A stretch of DNA of 63,769 nt, from NCBI GenBank assembly GCA_910578085.1, contig CAJTPM010000023.1, forward strand, positions 1-63,769, written 5' to 3'. Of this stretch, positions 34,918 to 43,288 are shown piece after piece. The translations under genes and the position numbers were made by a program. Numbering within the stretch: position 1 is the stretch's first letter; each line of letters begins with the position of its first letter. This DNA is from an uncultured Lachnospiraceae bacterium. Its GTDB lineage: Bacteria; Bacillota; Clostridia; Lachnospirales; Lachnospiraceae. The notes below the pieces were generated by a model. The model worked only from the letters and a program-made list of their open reading frames with translations. It made no database searches and had not been told where the DNA came from.

Positions 34918-35772
34918 TTATTCTTTCGTCACCACTGTCACCGTCTGATATGGTATCTCGATCCCCTGTTCCAGATAGTGTTTCACCAGAGCAAGGCGTA
35001 TATCACTGCAGGCACGGAAACTGTCATCCAGATTTTTGGTCCAGACTGTAGTCTTCAAAACCACGCCGTCAGCGGAATATCCTTTCACAAAAACATTGTT
35101 TTCCATTGTGTTGAGCGTCAGTTCATGCTCCGCACAGATCTGTTTCATCAATTCTATGGCTTTTTCGATATCCGAATCATACCCCACCGTGATCTCCATA
35201 AAATTCCCGATATTCTCCGTATAATTTGTATTGGTAATCACTGCGGAGTCCATCACGGAATTGGGAACGATACAGCTCTCATCATTATACTGGCTGATGA
35301 TCGTATGACGCAGTGTGATATCCGTCACGACTCCTTCCGCAATCACACTGTTTCCCTGGGATACCCGGATCTTGTCATTCACATTGTAGGGTTTGGAAAA
35401 CGCAAGGCTGAAACCGCTGATCACATTGGAAAGCGCATGCTGCGCTGCAAAAGTAGCCACCGCGATAACTAACGAACCGCTCTGCAAAAGAACCGTACTC
35501 ATATCTTTTGTCAGTTCAAACTGCTGTGCCAGCATATAGATCGTCAGTACGATAATAAGCGCCCTGATAATACCTCTGGAAAATCGAAGATGCGCCGCCT
35601 TATTTTTCTTTTCCAATCGCCTGAATACTATATTTACAACCTGGGTCAGCACACAGGCTACCCCGATAAATATGGCAATCAGAATAATATGATCCACCGT
35701 CATGAGACCTTTTACCTCTGCTACAATAAATTTATAACTAATATCCCCTGTCACCAGTAAGGAACTCTCCAT
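34918..35772 (-). CDS. mscS: Small-conductance mechanosensitive channel (MscS family)
   Basis: A 284-residue channel subunit with three transmembrane helices (about 25-50, 66-85, 93-118). The pore helix is VIAVATFAAQHALSNVISGFSLAFSKPYNVNDKI, and the beta and C-terminal cytoplasmic domains have the normal MscS length. It opens on membrane tension during osmotic downshock. Start is uncertain: 35772 has a weak site, and ATG 35703 has AAAGG close upstream. It sits 23 bases before rex. Confidence 0.88.
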   Translation of the reverse strand: MESSLLVTGDISYKFIVAEVKGLMTVDHIILIAIFIGVACVLTQVVNIVFRRLEKKNKAAHLRFSRGIIRALIIVLTIYMLAQQFELTKDMSTVLLQSGSLVIAVATFAAQHALSNVISGFSLAFSKPYNVNDKIRVSQGNSVIAEGVVTDITLRHTIISQYNDESCIVPNSVMDSAVITNTNYTENIGNFMEITVGYDSDIEKAIELMKQICAEHELTLNTMENNVFVKGYSADGVVLKTTVWTKNLDDSFRACSDIRLALVKHYLEQGIEIPYQTVTVVTKE

Positions 35773-35824
35773 CCTGTCACTCTGTCACTTTTTCCATACG
35801 AAACATCTTATGACAGGATATGTC

Positions 35825-37513
35825 TCACAATGACATCCTTTTTTCCGAAAAAATTCCTGACAGAAACAACAGAAAAGGAAACGCGGCTATCACAGGGTAC
35901 AGATACCGCAGCTGTACTGTTGGTCCAAGGAGCAGTGTAAGAAAATATCCAAATACCAGAGTAAGCGGAATACATTCCATAAATTTGCGCCGTATCAAAA
36001 GCCACCCGGTCAACAGCAGATACAGCCAGATCCAAATCCCCGGCACAAACAAATACTTTAATACCGGAAGGTTTAAATAGGCATTGTCACCAGCCCATTT
36101 TTCCATACGCTCACGAAGTGCAGGCCATTTTGAATCCTTATAAATTCCCATTCCGTTCAATGTCGCCTCATCCCATCTCGTCTGGACATAGCCGCCGCCG
36201 GCAGCCTGCCCTTCCTGTGCGTTAATGACAGCATGTGTCACATCGCCCGGATACAGATAACCGGCGTTTACTGCCAGTGCAGCATTCAGATAATCACCGG
36301 GAAACTGTAAAAACAGTCCGATATAAGTGGACAGAAACTCCTTTGCCCTGTATCTGGCAACATAAGTGTTGGTATGTCTTTTTACGGGGTCCGTAAAATC
36401 GGGCCGGTAGCTTTTGTAACCCTCATCCAGAATAAAATCATTGATCAACGCCCTGTCCTTATCTGACATCGCTCCGTCGTCCTCCGGTATGACGCCCACA
36501 CCTCCGTGATAAACCATCGTTCTTGCTAACTGCTGTATCGGCATGCACAGCATTTCCCGTTTATCCCCCTGCTCAGCATGGGTCACTCTGAATATTCCCG
36601 ACAATGCAAGATTTCCAAGGAGAAAAACTCCAAACGCTAATAAAAACACTTTCCCCAGAAATCGCCGTTTCTTCTTTCCAAGACCAACGGCGGCAAGCAG
36701 AAAAACAAGCAATACAAGATATGCATACTTCCCGTTGTTGCGAAAAAGCAGCATACCTGTTCCGGCAAATACAAATAACGGCACATACTGTTTGTGCCCT
36801 GCCATGATTTCCGGCAGAGTAAACAGCACAACCAGAAAGAAAGCGCTGAATACGACATCTTTCGTCACGCTCACACTCATATAAATATGAAAAGGATAAA
36901 ACATGCAGAACAGCTGTACGAAGAACAGAAAAAGCAATTTCGCCCCATGCCTGTAAAGACAGAACATGCCGAAGGCGAAAGCAGCGGCAAGCAGTATCAT
37001 CTGAAATAACGCATAACAACCGATCCCTGTATTGACATCTCCAGACACATGCTCTCCGAGCTCCATGAACATTTTTAACAGTAGCGTGTGGGCAATGGGA
37101 TGATGGTCGATATACCCTCCTGAAACGACCTGTCCCACCTGGATCGGCATATCATATGCACAGATAGCAGGATAATATGCTAAAAACCCGGGAAACCAGG
37201 CAATAAAATTAAGAAGAAAACTGCCCCCGAATATCTTCCAGGCTTTCCTCTGATCGCCGCAGGGAGCGCCATTTTGTTCCAAAAATCCAAAGTACTCTTC
37301 GATCCTGTAAAAAAGCAGACAGATCAGGATGCCCGCTACTCCGCCTGCGGCAAGACTGACGCCAAAGATAAAAGCGGTATGCCCTGCGCTCCACAGAATA
37401 TTGCCGTCTTTGGCCAGTTCCCGTCCCGTAATAAGACTAAACACAAACAAAAAACCTGTGATCGCAAAGATCGGATATGCGATTGTCCTGGAGAGTAGTC
37501 GTTTCTGCTGCAT
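35825..37513 (-). CDS. DUF6020-like polytopic membrane protein
   Basis: A 562-residue membrane protein with about 12 hydrophobic helices. The conserved FIAWFPGFLAYYPAICAYDMPIQ and HHPIAHTLLLKMF stretch and a large loop near 300-450 with NDFILDEGYKSYRPDF are typical of DUF6020 proteins, which resemble membrane glycosyltransferases. AAAGGA lies about 12 bases before ATG 37513. It is the first gene of the minus-strand block running to mazF. Function unknown; a cell-envelope glycan role is a guess from topology. Confidence 0.75.
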   Translation of the reverse strand: MQQKRLLSRTIAYPIFAITGFLFVFSLITGRELAKDGNILWSAGHTAFIFGVSLAAGGVAGILICLLFYRIEEYFGFLEQNGAPCGDQRKAWKIFGGSFLLNFIAWFPGFLAYYPAICAYDMPIQVGQVVSGGYIDHHPIAHTLLLKMFMELGEHVSGDVNTGIGCYALFQMILLAAAFAFGMFCLYRHGAKLLFLFFVQLFCMFYPFHIYMSVSVTKDVVFSAFFLVVLFTLPEIMAGHKQYVPLFVFAGTGMLLFRNNGKYAYLVLLVFLLAAVGLGKKKRRFLGKVFLLAFGVFLLGNLALSGIFRVTHAEQGDKREMLCMPIQQLARTMVYHGGVGVIPEDDGAMSDKDRALINDFILDEGYKSYRPDFTDPVKRHTNTYVARYRAKEFLSTYIGLFLQFPGDYLNAALAVNAGYLYPGDVTHAVINAQEGQAAGGGYVQTRWDEATLNGMGIYKDSKWPALRERMEKWAGDNAYLNLPVLKYLFVPGIWIWLYLLLTGWLLIRRKFMECIPLTLVFGYFLTLLLGPTVQLRYLYPVIAAFPFLLFLSGIFSEKRMSL

Positions 37514-37621
37514 TGTCAGGATGTCCTTTCATTAGCGGTGTAAGCCTTATATGTCACTGCTCATTATCTAAGTCAACATTATACCACTCTATTTACAAGT
37601 CGGCAAATATTTCATGCATTC

Positions 37622-37650
37622 TTGACAGTTTTTGCTATCCTTAGTAAACT
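37622..37650 (+). promoter_or_regulatory. Promoter of the ABC-F gene
   Basis: TTGACA (37622-37627), 17-base spacer, TAAACT (37645-37650). It gives a leader of about 75 bases before the ABC-F start at 37730. The leader contains the complementary arms GTCCGG and CCGGAC. Confidence 0.6.
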
Positions 37651-37729
37651 TGTTACTGTCCGGCCGCGCTTGCTTTATACTCTGATATGTGTACCGGACC
37701 TTTCGGTAAAAGAAACGAGGTATATTAAG

Positions 37730-39637
37730 ATGATCTTATCCTGCCAGAATATTACAAAAACTTTTGATGGTAAAACCATCCTGAAACAGGCAAACTTCCA
37801 TATAGAGGATCATGAAAAGGCTGCAATGATCGGTATAAACGGCGCGGGCAAAACCACGCTGCTCAATATTATTACAGGCAGACTGCAGCCTGACGAAGGT
37901 GTGATAAGCATCTCCAAAGGCAAAACTATCGGCTATCTGGAACAGAATCCGGTTCTTGACAGTGAAAAAACTATTTTTGATGAACTTATGAGTGTAAAGG
38001 ATTATCTGCTGGTCATGGAACAGGATATCCGCCAGATGGAACAGGACATGAAACACCGGGAAGGAAGCGCATTAACTGCCCTGATGGATCAGTATTCCCG
38101 CCTGACGACCCGTTTTGAAATGGAGAACGGCTATGCCTGCAAAAGCGAACTGACCGGTATCTTAAAAGGGCTTGGTTTTGAGGAGTCAGAATATGATAAG
38201 CCTGTGAGGACGCTGTCTGGCGGACAGAAGACACGGGTAGCACTCGGAAAACTGTTGCTGCTTTCTCCTGACATCATTCTGTTAGACGAGCCCACAAACC
38301 ATCTGGACATGCATGCGGTCCGTTGGCTGGAAGGCTATCTTTCCACCTACAAAGGCGCTGTGCTGATCGTTTCCCATGATCGATATTTTCTGGACCGTAT
38401 CGCCACAAAAATTATCGAGATCGACGCAGGGACCGTTATGACTTTTGCCGGAAACTACAGCGTCTATGCCCGGAAGAAGGAACAGTACCGGGCAGACAGA
38501 ATGCACGCTTACTTAAACCAGCAGCGGGAAATAAAACACCAGCAGGAAGTCATCGACAAATTAAAGTCCTTTAACCGGGAAAAATCCATTAAGCGCGCCG
38601 AGAGCCGCGAAAAAATGTTAGCCAGAATCGAGGTTCTGGAAAAACCGACAGAAGTCAATACGGATATGCATATCAGACTTATTCCCGGCATTACCAGCGG
38701 GAAGGATGTATTGGATATTGAGGATCTCAGCAAAGCCTTCGGTCCTGAAGTGCTGTTTCGGAATATCTCCTTTTCTCTGAAGCGGGGAGAACATGTGGCA
38801 ATCATCGGCAACAACGGCACAGGAAAAACCACGCTTTTAAAGCTGGTCAATGAACTGCTCCCGGCAGATAAGGGGACGATCCGCCTTGGCACAAATGTTC
38901 ACATCGGCTACTACGATCAGGAACACCATGTACTGCATGGAGAAAAATCCATTTATGATGAGCTTTCCGACGAATATCCTGCACTTACCACAACGCAGAT
39001 CCGCAATATTCTGGCTGCTTTTCTGTTTACAGGAGATGATGTTTTCAAACTGATCCGTGAATGCAGCGGCGGAGAGAGAGGACGGATATCTCTGGCAAAA
39101 CTTATGCTTTCCGAGGCGAATTTTCTGATTCTCGATGAGCCTACAAACCATCTGGATATCGCATCCAGGGAGATTCTAGAGGATGCTCTGAACGAATACG
39201 AGGGGACGGTACTCTATGTTTCCCATGACCGATATTTTATCAACAGAACGGCCCATCGAATTTTGGAATTAAGCGGACATGATCTCATCGGCTATCTGGG
39301 AAACTATGACTATTACGTGGAGAAAAAGGCAGAGACAGGTACCACTCCTTTCCTGAAAGAGGCCGCTCCTTCCACTGCCTCCTCCTCCAAAGCCGACTGG
39401 CAGGCAAAAAAAGCCCTGCAGGCAAAAAGACGGAAACTGGAAAATGATTTAAAAAAGACGGAAGAAAAAATCACAGAACTGGAAGAAAAAATCGCTGACC
39501 TTGATGTGCAGATGGCCTCCGATGAAATCTGCAGAAACTCCGCAAAGCTGGGAGAGCTGACCGCAACACAGGAAACTATGAAAAAGGAACTGGAAGTTCT
39601 CTATGAAACCTGGGAAGAACTTTCGGAACAAATTTGA
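37730..39637 (+). CDS. ABC-F family ATPase (YdiF/Uup-like)
   Basis: A 635-residue soluble protein with two ATPase domains and no membrane segment. Domain 1 has GINGAGKTT, LSGGQKTR and LLDEPTNHLD. Domain 2 has GNNGTGKTTL, CSGGERGRISLAK and ILDEPTNHLD. A linker separates them (about 240-320) and a C-terminal coiled coil (about 545-635) resembles Uup/YdiF. ABC-F proteins act on the ribosomal E site in translation quality control or antibiotic protection; this length and tail fit housekeeping types more than known resistance factors. ATG 37730 is used; the longer frame begins in the promoter. Confidence 0.9.
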   Translation: MILSCQNITKTFDGKTILKQANFHIEDHEKAAMIGINGAGKTTLLNIITGRLQPDEGVISISKGKTIGYLEQNPVLDSEKTIFDELMSVKDYLLVMEQDIRQMEQDMKHREGSALTALMDQYSRLTTRFEMENGYACKSELTGILKGLGFEESEYDKPVRTLSGGQKTRVALGKLLLLSPDIILLDEPTNHLDMHAVRWLEGYLSTYKGAVLIVSHDRYFLDRIATKIIEIDAGTVMTFAGNYSVYARKKEQYRADRMHAYLNQQREIKHQQEVIDKLKSFNREKSIKRAESREKMLARIEVLEKPTEVNTDMHIRLIPGITSGKDVLDIEDLSKAFGPEVLFRNISFSLKRGEHVAIIGNNGTGKTTLLKLVNELLPADKGTIRLGTNVHIGYYDQEHHVLHGEKSIYDELSDEYPALTTTQIRNILAAFLFTGDDVFKLIRECSGGERGRISLAKLMLSEANFLILDEPTNHLDIASREILEDALNEYEGTVLYVSHDRYFINRTAHRILELSGHDLIGYLGNYDYYVEKKAETGTTPFLKEAAPSTASSSKADWQAKKALQAKRRKLENDLKKTEEKITELEEKIADLDVQMASDEICRNSAKLGELTATQETMKKELEVLYETWEELSEQI

Positions 39638-39729
39638 GATCACATAGATCAAATTTCCTTTGCGGACCTGCGCATAATAAATTATGCCACATTCTCCTGG
39701 AATGATCTACACTGTCGCAAATTCCCATG

Positions 39730-39773
39730 AAAAAACAAGGCGGACAGGATGACATTTCTCCATCCTGCCCACC
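39730..39773 (-). terminator. Rho-independent terminator of icd
   Basis: On the minus strand GGTGGGCAGGATG pairs with CATCCTGTCCGCC (13 pairs, two wobble) around a 9-base loop, followed by TTGTTTTTT. It also lies between the convergent ABC-F and icd genes. Confidence 0.85.
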
Positions 39774-39781
39774 GTTATTTC

Positions 39782-40984
39782 CTATTTCTCAAGTCTCTCT
39801 CTGATTGCCCTGATAAATTCCTGTGAATTGAGGACCGTTACATTTTCCAGACTTGTGATAAGTGCCAGATCCTTTGTCATTTTTCCCGATTCGATCGTTC
39901 CAAGTGTCGCGCTCTCCAGTCTGTCCGCAAAATCACAAAGCTCCTGATTGCCATCCAGTTCGCCTCTCCTACGTAGGGCACCTGTCCATGCAAAGATCGT
40001 CGCCACAGAATTTGTGGAGGTTTCCTCTCCGGCCAGATGCTTATAATAATGGCGCTGTACTGTGCCATGGGCCGCCTCATATTCATAAATACCTTCCGGT
40101 GAAACCAGAACGGAAGTCATCATCGCGAGGGAACCAAATGCGGAGGAAACCATATCGCTCATCACATCTCCATCATAATTCTTGCAGGCCCAGATGAAAC
40201 CGCCTTTCGACTTCATCACTCTTGCCACCGCATCATCGATCAACGTATAGAAATACTCAATACCAGCTTTTTCAAAGGCGTCCTTATAATCTCTTTCATA
40301 GATCTCCTGAAAAATATCCTTGAAAGTATGGTCATATTTTTTGGAGATCGTATCTTTTGTGGCAAACCAGATATCCTGTTTCAGGTCCAGTGCATAACTT
40401 AAACATGCTTTTGCAAAACTCTCGATGGAAGCATTTGTATTGTGCATTCCCTGCAGGATCCCGGCACCTTTAAATTCGTGGATTGTCTCTCTGATTTCCG
40501 TACCATCCTCACCGGTAAAGACAAGCTCCGCTTTCCCGGGGCCAGGCGCCTTGATTTCCACATTCTTATAGACGTCACCGTAGGCATGTCTCGCTAACGT
40601 GATCGGCTTCTCCCAGTTTTTCACACAGGGTTCAATCCCCTTCACAACGATCGGTGTACGAAAGACTGTCCCATCAAGCAGTGCACGGATCGTTCCGTTG
40701 GGACTCTTCCACATCTCCTTCAGGTGATACTCTTCCACTCTGGCCGCATTGGGTGTGATCGTCGCACATTTCACAGCGACCCCGTATTTTTTCGTTGCCA
40801 TCGCTGAATCCACGGTCACCTGATCATCCGTGTCATTTCTGTGCTTCAACCCCAGATCATAATACTCTGTCTTCAGATCGATAAACGGTTCTAAAAGCTC
40901 CTCCTTGATCATCTGCCAGAGGATCCTTGTCATCTCGTCTCCATCCATCTCCACAAGGGGGGTAGTCATCCTGATTTTTTCCAT
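39782..40984 (-). CDS. icd: NADP-dependent isocitrate dehydrogenase
   Basis: A 400-residue enzyme of the eukaryote-like homodimeric NADP-IDH group, seen from MTTPLVEMDGDEMTRILWQMIK, the substrate loop WKSPNGTIRALLDGTVFR, KNYDGDVMSDMVSSAFGSLAMM and EAAHGTVQRHYYKHLAGEETSTNSVATIFAW. It oxidises isocitrate to 2-oxoglutarate with NADPH formation. It is the last gene of an operon with the GntR regulator (14 bases upstream) and Re-citrate synthase. No aconitase is adjacent. Confidence 0.93.
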   Translation of the reverse strand: MEKIRMTTPLVEMDGDEMTRILWQMIKEELLEPFIDLKTEYYDLGLKHRNDTDDQVTVDSAMATKKYGVAVKCATITPNAARVEEYHLKEMWKSPNGTIRALLDGTVFRTPIVVKGIEPCVKNWEKPITLARHAYGDVYKNVEIKAPGPGKAELVFTGEDGTEIRETIHEFKGAGILQGMHNTNASIESFAKACLSYALDLKQDIWFATKDTISKKYDHTFKDIFQEIYERDYKDAFEKAGIEYFYTLIDDAVARVMKSKGGFIWACKNYDGDVMSDMVSSAFGSLAMMTSVLVSPEGIYEYEAAHGTVQRHYYKHLAGEETSTNSVATIFAWTGALRRRGELDGNQELCDFADRLESATLGTIESGKMTKDLALITSLENVTVLNSQEFIRAIRERLEK

Positions 40985-40998
40985 ACATTTCTCTCCTT

Positions 40999-41685
40999 TT
41001 ACTCTTCCTGATAAGACTGATAAATCCCACTTTTCACCATATTTTCAAATGCATTGATCATATGCATATCGGCAAGTTCCTCCGCCCTGTCTGCATCTTT
41101 ATCCCGGATCGCCTCCATGATCAGACGATGTTCATCATTGGAAGCCGTCGCCCGGTTAGTGGCAAGCGTCTTTCTTCTGACACGCAGTACATAATTGTGG
41201 TAATCCCGCAGTAAGTGCTCTAACATCTTGGAATCACAGGCTTCATACAATATTTCATGAAACCGGTTATCTAACTCAGCAATCTGATCCATGTGTCCCT
41301 TTCCGGCATGAAATTCCGTCAGATAAACATTCTCTTCCATCTCTTCCATCTGCTCTTTTGTGATATGCTCTGTCGCCCACCTGGCGCAGAGTCCTTCCAG
41401 TTTTGAGCGGATCATATAAATATCCTTCACATCCTTCACTGTGATCCCTGTCACAAAAGCGCCCTTATTGGGAATGATCTGGATCAGCCCTTCCAGTTCC
41501 AACTGCCTGAAAGCTTCCCTGACAGGCGTCCTTGACACACCCAATTCTTCCCCGATAGCCACTTCCTTCAATTCTTCATGTTCTTTATATTTTCCACTTA
41601 AAATATCATCCCGCAGTTTCTGAAAGACTCTCCCCCGCAGGGAATATTTATCCGTCACTTCATTTTTCACATTATATTTATCCAT
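40999..41685 (-). CDS. GntR-family regulator with FCD ligand-binding domain
   Basis: A 228-residue regulator with an N-terminal winged helix (about 10-80; VAIGEELGVSRTPVREAFRQLELEGLI) and a C-terminal helical FCD domain (about 95-220) that in this family binds small carboxylates with a metal. It sits between citrate synthase and isocitrate dehydrogenase on the same strand, so I infer that it controls this operon in response to a tricarboxylic or related acid. A matching palindrome overlaps the operon promoter at 43233-43244. Confidence 0.9.
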   Translation of the reverse strand: MDKYNVKNEVTDKYSLRGRVFQKLRDDILSGKYKEHEELKEVAIGEELGVSRTPVREAFRQLELEGLIQIIPNKGAFVTGITVKDVKDIYMIRSKLEGLCARWATEHITKEQMEEMEENVYLTEFHAGKGHMDQIAELDNRFHEILYEACDSKMLEHLLRDYHNYVLRVRRKTLATNRATASNDEHRLIMEAIRDKDADRAEELADMHMINAFENMVKSGIYQSYQEE

Positions 41686-41767
41686 TTCCGTCTCACAGTC
41701 CTGTTCTTTTTGGGGCCGTTAATTTCATCCTTTCATTCATTTATACAGGCTCTCTTTCTGTCAATGC

Positions 41768-43192
41768 TCAGGCATTAAACGACTTTATCCCAAGTTTTGC
41801 GCACTCCCCGGCTATCACCTGCTCCAGCTCACTGTCCGTCAGAACGGTTACGCGCCCCTCCGCATACTGTTCGTCTACCCAGACTTTGACATTTTTTACA
41901 AGACTACTTGTCTTATCTACCTGCTTTTCTTCCGGCAGCCTGTAATAGGTATTGATCCAATGAGCGATCCCCGCAAGCCCCGATGTATTGGAAACCGCGC
42001 ATAATACCGGCCTGTTCAAAAATTTTTCCGTATCGAAAATATTGTATATCTCCTCATTTTTCAGAAGACCATCCGCGTGAATTCCTGCTCTCGTCACATT
42101 AAAATTTTTCCCTACAAAGGGCGTTCTCGGCGGAATCCGGTAATCAATCTCCTTTTCATAATATTCGGCCAGCTCCGTAATGACTGTGGTATCCATGCCA
42201 TCAAGCGTTCCCTTTAACTGTGCATACTCAAAAATCATCGCCTCAAGCGGTGTATTACCAGTCCTCTCCCCAATGCCGAACAAAGACGTATTGACCCCGC
42301 AGCAGCCATACAGCCAGGCTGTTGTAGAATTGGTCACCGCCTTGTAAAAATCATTGTGTCCATGCCATTCGATCAACTCGTTCGGCACGCCGGCATGCTT
42401 ATGGAGCGCATAGATAATCCCCTGTACGGAACGCGGAATCACTGCCCCGGGATAGTTGACACCATAACCCATTGTATCGCAGGCGCGCACCTTGATCGGA
42501 ATTTTATACTCTTCCATCAGCCTCATCAATTCCAGACAAAACGGCACTACATATCCGTATATATCCGCCCTTGTAATATCCTCCAGATGACACCGCGGGC
42601 TGATCCCCTCCTCGAGACAATCACGAATCACATTCAGATAATGCTCCATCGCCTCCCGCCTTGTCATTTTCAGTTTCATAAAAATGTGATAGTCAGAGCA
42701 GCTTACCAGGATACCGGTTTCTTTCATGCCGATTTCCTTCACCAGCTTAAAATCCTCCTTTGAAGCACGAATCCAGCTTGTCACTTCAGGGAATCTGTAC
42801 CCACGCTCCATGCACTGATAGACCGCATCCCGGTCTTTTTTGCTGTACAGAAAAAATTCACAGGCGCGAATCAGCCCCTTTGGTCCGCCCAGTCTATGCA
42901 GATAATCATAGATCGCAACGATCTGATCTGTCGTATATGGCGCCCTGGACTGCTGACCATCACGGAAGGTTGTGTCCGTGATCCAAATTTCTTTTGGCAT
43001 ATTATGAGGCACAATTCTGTCATTAAAAGGGATCTTCGGCACTTCGGAATAAGGAAACATATTGCGAAATACATTGGGTTTCTTTACATCGTCCAATATG
43101 TACATATGCTCTTCGATCTCCAGCAGATTGTTGCTTTCATTCATGGAGATCGGCCGATTTGTAAACATGTCTCTGCTATAATGGTCTGTCAT
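41768..43192 (-). CDS. Re-type citrate synthase (2-isopropylmalate/homocitrate synthase family)
   Basis: A 474-residue member of the DRE-TIM metallolyase family. Motifs are DTTFRDGQQSRAPYT, HLEDITRADIYG, ACDTMGYG, EWHGHNDFYKAVTNS (metal-binding HxH) and GIGERTGNTPLEAM. Sequence and length are like the clostridial Re-citrate synthase of Clostridium kluyveri, and adjacency to icd supports citrate over homocitrate or isopropylmalate. ATG 43192 is used; a frame extending to 43243 would begin inside the promoter and operator. It is the first gene of the citrate synthase-gntR-icd operon. Confidence 0.85.
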   Translation of the reverse strand: MTDHYSRDMFTNRPISMNESNNLLEIEEHMYILDDVKKPNVFRNMFPYSEVPKIPFNDRIVPHNMPKEIWITDTTFRDGQQSRAPYTTDQIVAIYDYLHRLGGPKGLIRACEFFLYSKKDRDAVYQCMERGYRFPEVTSWIRASKEDFKLVKEIGMKETGILVSCSDYHIFMKLKMTRREAMEHYLNVIRDCLEEGISPRCHLEDITRADIYGYVVPFCLELMRLMEEYKIPIKVRACDTMGYGVNYPGAVIPRSVQGIIYALHKHAGVPNELIEWHGHNDFYKAVTNSTTAWLYGCCGVNTSLFGIGERTGNTPLEAMIFEYAQLKGTLDGMDTTVITELAEYYEKEIDYRIPPRTPFVGKNFNVTRAGIHADGLLKNEEIYNIFDTEKFLNRPVLCAVSNTSGLAGIAHWINTYYRLPEEKQVDKTSSLVKNVKVWVDEQYAEGRVTVLTDSELEQVIAGECAKLGIKSFNA

Positions 43193-43232
43193 TTCACAAT
43201 GTCCCGCCTTTCCTATATTGCACACCTGTATT

Positions 43233-43262
43233 ATTGTATACAATATTGCGACTACATGTCAA
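43233..43262 (-). promoter_or_regulatory. Promoter and GntR-type operator of the citrate synthase operon
   Basis: Minus-strand TTGACA (43262-43257) precedes TACAAT (43238-43233) by 18 bases, or TATACA by 16. The -10 lies inside the perfect palindrome ATTGTATACAAT (43233-43244), which has the form expected for FCD-type GntR operators. Repression by the operon's own GntR protein is inferred. Confidence 0.65.
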
Positions 43263-43288
43263 CCATCATTTTCCACAAAAAACATCAG

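Noticed and set aside
37622..37729. 36-residue N-terminal extension of the ABC-F protein
   Set aside because: It would begin at a TTG inside the -35 box and is not part of the ABC-F family; the ATG at 37730 is preferred.
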